Assembly: GCA_022539475.1 (NCBI GenBank)
Contig: VCMS01000204.1
Coordinates: forward strand, 111,367-175,366
Length of the DNA: 64,000 nt
Source of the DNA: Gracilaria domingensis
Taxonomy: Eukaryota > Rhodophyta > Florideophyceae > Gracilariales > Gracilariaceae
Direction of reading: 5' to 3'
Shown here: piece after piece, positions 57,100-64,000 of the stretch
How the letters are laid out: every line of letters begins with the position of its first letter
Numbering within the stretch: position 1 is the stretch's first letter
Made by a program: the position numbers and the translations under genes
Notes under the pieces: model-generated
Told to the model about the DNA's origin: nothing
Database searches by the model: none
What the model saw: only the letters and a program-made list of their open reading frames with translations

Positions 57100-59663
57100 C
57101 CCAGCACAGATTACCTCAAACCGACTCCCGTCCCATCCACCAACAGCCATACCCGCGACATAAGGCCCGTGAGTAGAGCTGAGGAGTAGAGCGGATGCCC
57201 CGAGGTTATAAACCGGCAAACTCGAATGGCTAGCCCTGTATGCTAGTCCAAAAACAGGAAACCCTATGAGTTCTGTATGACTACAGAAAACTTAATGCCT
57301 AACGTAAGACTCTACCCCATCCCGAGGATGGATGAATGCATCACTCCCTAGGAATGCGAACATCTTACCACACTGACGCCAACTCGGTATGCAGATCAAA
57401 TACCAGAGGTGACCGTATAAGACTCTTTACAGCCACGCAGCCTGTATCCTCTACGCATGCCGTTGTTTAAGAAACGCCCCCGCTACCTTCCAAAGGCGTT
57501 AGACATCATACGTCTAAATAAGGACAACCGCATTATACATAGATACGTAGTCATCTACTCGAGTCCATAGAGACACTTCTCGCACGTCCAATTACTGCAT
57601 TCTACAAGAGCAGCTACCCTCAAACTACGAAATGTATTTCTTCAACCAAGAGTAGATACCTAGCATACAATAAGCCCGGAAACTCGAATACCAAACGGAA
57701 TATCCGACGACAGGAAGCGAACTCCCTACGTCGCAACGGACATACATCCTTTATAGTCTATGCAACGTCTACCGGCTTCATCAAGGTTTGCAAAGATAGC
57801 CCACCCCTAACCGAGTTGCAGAAGGCACCCACACACTTTACCACCTGAAAGACGAGTAAGCTTCTATACATTAAACACGCTCTCTCCCCACCGTACTGCA
57901 TTGCCCAAAACGGACTCCCGTATACACTGACACGATGCTCGACGCCCAAATAGGTCTGCCTAATGCAGAACAGGAGACGGCAAGCTCCACCAATGTATGG
58001 AGTAACTCTAACCAACGACAAACTACACCTAACGGAGAAGAATGCCTAGCGTTGTTAGCATGCTCATGCTACTCCTACCTATATTTGCCTTCACGCTCCA
58101 ACGGATCACACTCCTTGATGAATTAGCTGGCGACGCATCGGTCGTCTGCCCGATCGTCTGAGACTCTCGGAGTTGATACGATTGCAGTACCCCCCGGTCA
58201 AGCACCGATCGATCATTGTCCCGTTGAATACCAAGATTGACACTGACCCAGGACGACACATCCCATCTTACTATAAACAGCTAACCACGAGTCAATGAAT
58301 TCTGAAGATACTGCATGATGACATACTACCAAGTGTATGAGACCCTCCTCCTGTGAGAAGAACACGCTCCAATCACCGTAAATTCTTACCGAACAATCAC
58401 CATAGTTGCCAAAACGCTCCTACTACTTGAAGAAATTCTCATTTCGACGTCGACCACAATGGTACCTCATCAGACGCTCACCTTTAGACGACTCTCCAGA
58501 ATCTACCTGATCATTAAACAAAGTTTATATCTGTCACACAATCCACGCTTCGGCACCCTGAGCCACGCGTTGTACTAACCCTTCAGGCAATCTACTCCGC
58601 ATATGCTAACAGTATATACCTATGGCCAATGCAATTCGTGCATAAACCCGATGGTGCAACACAGGAATACCTAAACTATCCCGCGCGGCCCTGGAATTCG
58701 TAGCAATCACATACTGGCCCCTGCCCAAACCTCAAGTTATCGCTTATAGTCATAACCACAGTTCACAAAGCTCACCAGACCATACCTCTGAAAACCAAAC
58801 GCAACACACTACACAGCCTTCCTGGAAATGGTCTACCCGTACGTCTCCCATTACCTACTGACCGATAACGTTCAACCTAGCTTCTAATTCTTCGAGCGTT
58901 TACAATGCTAGGTCAAGCACTACTTTACCACGCCTATCATCCGCAAACAAACGCCAAGGAACGCTCAATAAACCCTATGCACGCCTACCACTATGTCGAA
59001 GACACCAAACCACATGTCGAGTATGTCCAACCATTACATAGCGTACAACCTCCAGGCCACAGGTCACTCAAACAACCCCATTCGACCTGTACTTCCGAAC
59101 ACCACATGTATTATCTCCACCCGACCTGACCCTCGGAAGCGCCGGACACTCACACCGCGAAGTCAAGAAGACATACTCCAGAAGTACGCCCGCTTGGCTC
59201 TCCAAATTAAATACAGCAGCCCAAAACGGTATAAAGCGACATGACCGAACGTGAGCAAAGACCAAATGTAGCAGAACATGTCTCCTGACGTCCACCAAAA
59301 GTAAGCGACCAACCCCAGCGAATGAAGAGACATCCCCTGAGAGATATCAATTCTAAACTACTACCCAAGTCCACGACCATACAAGTATCCTCCGACGACA
59401 TACCGCTACGTCATAATGGAATTTGGAGAACACGTCTCCATCACAGATGTCAAGCCCACAACCGACGACAGCAATGCACAACCAATAGGAGCCAACGCAC
59501 AGAAGCGGAGAGGACAAACGTCTCCCATACCCCCTCCTATATGAGTCACCGAGCGTCAACCTTCCACCAGACCGTAACGGCTGACCCACGACCCAAGCGC
59601 ACAGAGATCAGCCTCGGCAAGACCAACGTCACACCACCCACGGAGCCACCACCCCATACCAAA
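57100..59663 (+). pseudogene. Gypsy Pol: RT, RNase H and integrase (fragmented)
   Basis: RT: PCMLVQKQE-type then the DYRKLNA-like motif near 57,270, YPIPRMDECI near 57,320, the palm strand near 57,370 and FKNAPATFQRALDII near 57,470-57,530. The YVDDVIIYS equivalent follows, here read as YVVIYSS with a missing stretch (57,545). RNase H: DAQIGL with MQ and EQE (57,940-57,975) and EECLALLA (58,038). Integrase: LTDN followed by FFE (58,860-58,900), the final catalytic region YHPQTNAKERSIN (58,938) and YVEDTKPHVEYVQPL (58,990). The C-terminal part fades out near 59,660. No chromodomain was recognised. The domain order RT-RNase H-integrase is Gypsy, not Copia. Confidence 0.75.
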
Positions 59664-62600
59664 TGAAGAGTCACACCCTCAAGTAACACTCAGATCCTAT
59701 GACACCATTATCACGAACACACCACAAAGGTATGCGCTACCGGTAAGATGTATGGATGTCCCCGAGCACACTCTATGAACCACCTGTCATATCCCTAACA
59801 ACTTCATCATCATACTGGCCAAACAAGGCGAACGCCCCCACCAACTGTATTGCTCGCTGTACGCGTCGCTAAGAAGGGGTTATCGAAGCCGTTAACCCAC
59901 GCTACACAAAAGCTAACAACTAACCTAACAGGAAAACAAAAGAAGATCAGAATCACAATCAAACACTTTATAGTCGAAAGAACCACGAGAGGAACCACGA
60001 GTACTTAGAGCCTGGAGACCCACGCCACGTCCGCGTCCACGACTGTTCCACGACCGCGACCACGTCCACGGAGTCCCGCGAATGAAGCGAACCTCCACGA
60101 CCAGAGACACCACATAGTCCGCGACTTCCCCCCCGCCGCTAGCCGCGCTCGGGCGCACCACCACTTGTAAGGAGCAAATACCAGCAGTCCCGCAGGTACC
60201 GCTGCTGACTACCGGCATGTATCGCAGACCAGGTGGATGAAGAAGCGTAAGCTAGACGAGGGAGCCACCAGAGTCGAGGAGCAAACCACTAGACGCCCTG
60301 CACCGGGTCAGACCATACGCCTAGACACCGGACGTCGCGGAAGCGGAGCCGAACGGAAAACCAGTTGAGAAACCACTTGTCTCCTTCCCATACTTGCTGA
60401 GAAGAGAACGTTAGACCAACGGAGTATGAAAGGCCGCAGATCACCACCAGGAGTCCACCAGGATGATACTACCAACCACCAAACCTACCATGGGCGCAGT
60501 CTTGACGCAGGAGCTACGGGTTGAAACTTCCACAGGGCGAGTAACGGCGCTGGCCTCCACAAGTGCTCAACTGACCAACATAGCTCACCTCACTAGAGAT
60601 TGCCTGGAAGTAGTCCGAACTGCGCAGCTCAGAAGCGCCGCTCTGGTGAGCAACCACGGAGCAATGGTAAGAGTATCCACACGGTAGATGTCATGGACCA
60701 GGACGGTTAAGTGCACCATCGAGGCTGTGAGACGACCAGACGCTCCTATCCGCCACTACACCACCAGGGCACCGATTCACCGAAGCACTGGAAACCAACC
60801 CGAAAGCCCCTGGCACCCGTCCGGAGGTGAGCACCGCCTGAGGTCGCCGACCACTTGAACAGCGCAGCCACGCTGTCGAGAGAGCCTGACAGTGCCACGA
60901 GGCAATGCGGACTCATGTCTCGCAGCCACCATCACGTATCGTCATTACCAAATGGTCTCGCCAGCCATGTGCTGCTTGGAGAGCACGATGCTATAACCTC
61001 CGGTCGAACATCCCAACCCTGTTCAGCCCCCAATTTGTTACTTACCGCAGGATAGCCATCCAACTGCTGCGCAGTATATTGGCCCTCCACATGTTGAGAC
61101 CCCATGCACGAATGTCGCCGACCACATCTGGGAATATTGAAGATACGACCAACTGGTTGAGTTCCGCTGATCCCGACAACTTGTCAGGCAGCCGTGTCCC
61201 AAGTCACACCTCCACGGAAGCCTGAAGGCGAGGATAGCCACCATACGCCCACTCGCTGCGCGCGACCGACCAAACGCATATGCGTTGTTCCTCCGAGGAG
61301 ATGCTACTACCAAAGTACCAAGACCGCGGGTCGGCACTTCCACCACTGACATACTCAATGTCCCACCAAGAGGTCGATGACATACCATGTCCGCGTGTGG
61401 TCGCTCTGCGACCAATACTCAACGTTGTGGAACAGAACATGTCCGCGTACGGTTTACGGACGAACACGGCTCTCACCATCCATCGGTCGCCCACCTCCCA
61501 CGTCAGTCCAATAATTGGTTCTAAAGGCGCTCAAACGCACGTACTCCAGATCGACCTCGATGGCGTAGCAGGTTCGTCCAAGCGTGAAGGATATCTACCA
61601 AACGGCAAGTAGGACCTCCCATCGCACGAGAAGGAGATCCGCGACGCCACGGATGTAGTATAGAAACTTCGTTGTCGCTGCCGCGCATGGAAACACTGTG
61701 TCGACCGAACCGGCTCTGCTTCTCGCCCTTGCTGTGAGGAGTCCATAGCAACCGCCTCCAACCGCACAATCCCAACGGCAATTGCGTATACTGCGTGAAC
61801 CCATGTGGCGAACCGCAAGACAGAGTGAGAACTGATGTGGAAAGCCAGTCCCCAGACGACCAATTCGCGGAGATATCGGCAAAGCGTGCACCATAGTGGC
61901 ATGCGGCTGCCCGTCGTCCTATTAAGTCATAGATTCAGCTGTTGAGCCTCCACCGTACCGCCACCGCAAGAGGTTAACGTGCTCGGGCCCGCGGCGGCTG
62001 CGTAGGGATCATACCCACCGCACCTAAGGTCTGACGAAACGCGTACTCACCCGTGTTAGGCTTGAAGATGCCACCTCCGCGCCGCGCCACCCAGGGTCTT
62101 CCAACATCCTCGACCGGAGCAACAGTTTCGCAACCGAACGTGACCTCCGCCAGGGAACTCAGAAGCCGAATATCCCTTTATAGGGTCGAAGTGCGGCTCC
62201 TCCAATACCAAGTGGTTGCCTCCACGGGAGCCTCGCGCCCGATGGAAAGACACAGGTGTACCGGTCTGACGCAGACAGGCTCGAAGAGTCATACCACGTG
62301 GTAATTCGATTGAAACGGCACGCGCCGTCGCACCCCCGGGTCCACCACAACGGGAAGCGCCGCGCTATCTCTTGCTCCTCGGCACCGTTCTTCACGGCTC
62401 TCTTATATCTCTATCGGACCAAACCCTGTTGGAAGCGCTTGAATCACCCATGAGTATAAAAGGCGCGAGTTGGAGCAAGAGCCGTGCCACGGGAGATACC
62501 AACGCGAGCAGGAGGGAACACCACCAATTGGATGACTAGATGAAACCTGAGGGCAACAGACAACGCACGCCCTCAGCGAGCTGACAACACTGTAAAATGA

Positions 62601-63403
62601 CCAGGGTGTGCGCCGCTGGACGGGGTGCTGTAACCAGGAGGGACAACCACCCCAGAAGGCAACCTAAAGCGACGGAAAGACCGCGAGGAACCAGTGGCAG
62701 GGCCCCTGAACCCACCAGTCGCTAAACCCCTCGGTGAACCTGAAGCAAGCCTGAACACCCCGATGAGGCGACACTAGTAGAACGCGTCAGCACCGTACGG
62801 ACTCACCGAAGTCGAAAGAGCCACGGGCAGAGCCTCCTCGACGCGGCCCCCAAGCAACGACACCCATGCCCCTCACTCAAGCGAAGAGACAGTACGTGTC
62901 GAAACCAACAAGTATCACCCAGTACGCACAAGACCAATGGCCAACAGAAATAGGAGCGACACCACGAGGGCCGGTTCCGATCGCGTGACAACTGCGAACC
63001 CCACCGAAGGGAAGGCCTCGAAACCAACTGGTAAGCCGAGACTAACCGCACCAGGGAACGACAAGAAGCATGGAGTGACGGACTCCTCCGGAGGGACAAA
63101 GAGGCGAAGCACAATCCACGTGTACCAGGCGGCGCGACAAGATCAACCGAAATGCAGTCGCGCGTTCGCGTTCGCGTTCCAATACACGAGGGACGTAAAA
63201 AAAAAAAATACGATCCAGCCTACCACAGAGGGTACGCAGCGGCGTGCGGTAATGGCCGCGCAGTGCATGGACGAACCGCGCACGTAGCACCGCGCCATCT
63301 CGCTCACGCGAGACGCGCCGTGCGCCAAGCGATGCGCGCCGACACCGTTTGTGAAAAGCGGCAAACCGCCGCTCGACCTTCGCCAGCCACGGGCTGCCTG
63401 TCG
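59664..63403. other. 3.7-kb 3' region of the Gypsy element, no recognised domain
   Basis: No plus-strand frame longer than about 110 codons occurs. Minus-strand frames are richer in Gly, Ser, Arg and Tyr (for example SRGRGRGVGLQ near 60,010, WAYGGYPR near 61,230, GFRGPATGSSRSFRRF near 62,690) but are broken. It may be a long 3' untranslated region or hold an antisense gene blurred by base errors. Confidence 0.4.
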
Positions 63404-63413
63404 GTAGAAGGGG
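63404..63413 (+). promoter_or_regulatory. Polypurine tract
   Basis: GTAGAAGGGG immediately precedes the 3' LTR, the position where plus-strand DNA synthesis of an LTR element is primed. Confidence 0.6.
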
Positions 63414-63949
63414 TCTTAGTATAGCTCGCCAGACCAAACGGGCTCTACAAGAACCAAGTGCTGAACGTCACGGGCTCCCGGCACGGTGTCTACTTACCAC
63501 GGGACGCGCCAGCGCAGGCTTGGACAGGACTAATAGCTATTCTCGATCATTTAGAATAAAATACTAATATATAGAATGTGCCGGCTCGTGCACCACAAAG
63601 CACCTCCCGGTGCCCCACGTGGCCACTAGGCCCGGCAGAGCCGGAGGCGCTCGGGTGACTAAACCCCGACCGCCCAACCTCCATCACCAAATGTAAAGTC
63701 AAGCACCAACTAGGCTAATTTGACACCAGTTCGTTCTACAGTCCACCAATTGTAAGTCATAGTCCCTCTAATATTTTGCGACCCCAGGTTATACGCGCTC
63801 CCAACACTCACTCAGCGTAATTACCACTTCACCGTGCACTATAGCAACGGGTGCTGCCGACATATTAGGGTCACGCTTTCACTCCTCCGCCGGTCGAGCC
63901 CACGCAGGCTCCCCACTAGCAGCTCGCACCATCGGCCCTTATACCACAA
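63414..63949 (+). repeat. 3' LTR of the Gypsy element
   Basis: Starts TCTTAGTATAGC and ends CCTTATACCACAA. The 5-bp ATGAC that follows equals the five bases before the 5' LTR. Confidence 0.85.
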
Positions 63950-64000
63950 ATGACCAAGTCTACTGACAATCTTTTCGTTCCTGCTCGGTTCTGTTCTGGA

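Larger units (their letters stand above)
53314..63949 (+). mobile_element. Gypsy LTR retrotransposon (~10.6 kb), sequence noisy
   Basis: Direct repeats of about 535 bp (53,314-53,848 and 63,414-63,949) bound it. They are flanked by ATGAC on both sides (53,309-53,313; 63,950-63,954), a 5-bp target duplication. A candidate primer-binding site TGGTCTCCCGACC follows the 5' LTR, and a polypurine tract GTAGAAGGGG ends right before the 3' LTR. The internal order is Gag-like region, RT, RNase H, integrase, which is the Gypsy order. Reading requires frame changes every few tens of bases. Confidence 0.85.

Noticed and set aside
1-64000. tRNA or rRNA genes
   Set aside because: No cloverleaf with internal promoter boxes and no conserved rRNA segment was recognised by eye; a covariance-model search would be needed to exclude small RNAs.

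Overview
The window looks like nuclear DNA of a eukaryote with a repeat-rich genome. It carries no operons, no Shine-Dalgarno-led gene runs and no rRNA or tRNA genes that I could see. The element mix (Gypsy with an odd Gag, Copia, a DIRS-type tyrosine-recombinase element, a PIF/Harbinger element with a DUF6818-like partner gene, and Plavaka/CACTA-like transposases) plus one long intronless gene suggests a red alga (florideophyte). That lineage call is inference, about 0.5. Almost all coding sequence here is transposon-derived and broken. The one clearly intact, probably host-type gene is a 1,048-residue telobox-Myb protein at 29,907-33,053 on the minus strand.

Layout. 1-746(-) is the N-terminal part of a retrotransposon Gag running off the window edge. 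1,533-3,443(+) is an unrecognised frameshifted gene, convergent with a decayed Plavaka-like transposase at 3,725-6,668(-). 7,563-8,330 is a ~232-bp tandem repeat. 8,614-9,057 is an array of CTAG-centred motifs on a strict 22-bp grid. 9,728-14,240 is a Copia element with 97-bp LTRs. 14,285-16,820 is a PIF/Harbinger element with 17-bp TIRs and a 3-bp target duplication. 17,377-21,925 is an internally deleted DIRS-like element with ~646-bp inverted repeats.

From 22,236 to 52,753 the window is one huge inverted repeat: left arm 22,236-35,410, unique spacer of ~3.2 kb, right arm 38,618-52,753. The left arm holds hairpin clusters, a duplicated 335-bp block, a second Plavaka-like transposase, a four-unit array of long palindromes with TTAGGG/CCCTAA at the apex, and the telobox-Myb gene. 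The right arm holds noisy copies of all of these on the opposite strand. Its differences are dominated by single-base insertions and deletions, so the right arm, and probably everything to the window end, looks like unpolished long-read sequence. Both arms contain N gaps (33,980-34,097; 48,700-49,425).

From 53,314 to 63,949 lies a Gypsy element with ~535-bp LTRs, a 5-bp target duplication (ATGAC), a candidate PBS and a polypurine tract. Protease-RT-RNase H-integrase order is readable only by hopping frames, and a 3.7-kb tail has no recognised domain.

The most interesting signals are the 22-bp phased CTAG array, the TTAGGG-apex palindrome array in the same repeat arm as a telobox-Myb gene, and the nature (real or artefact) of the giant inverted repeat.
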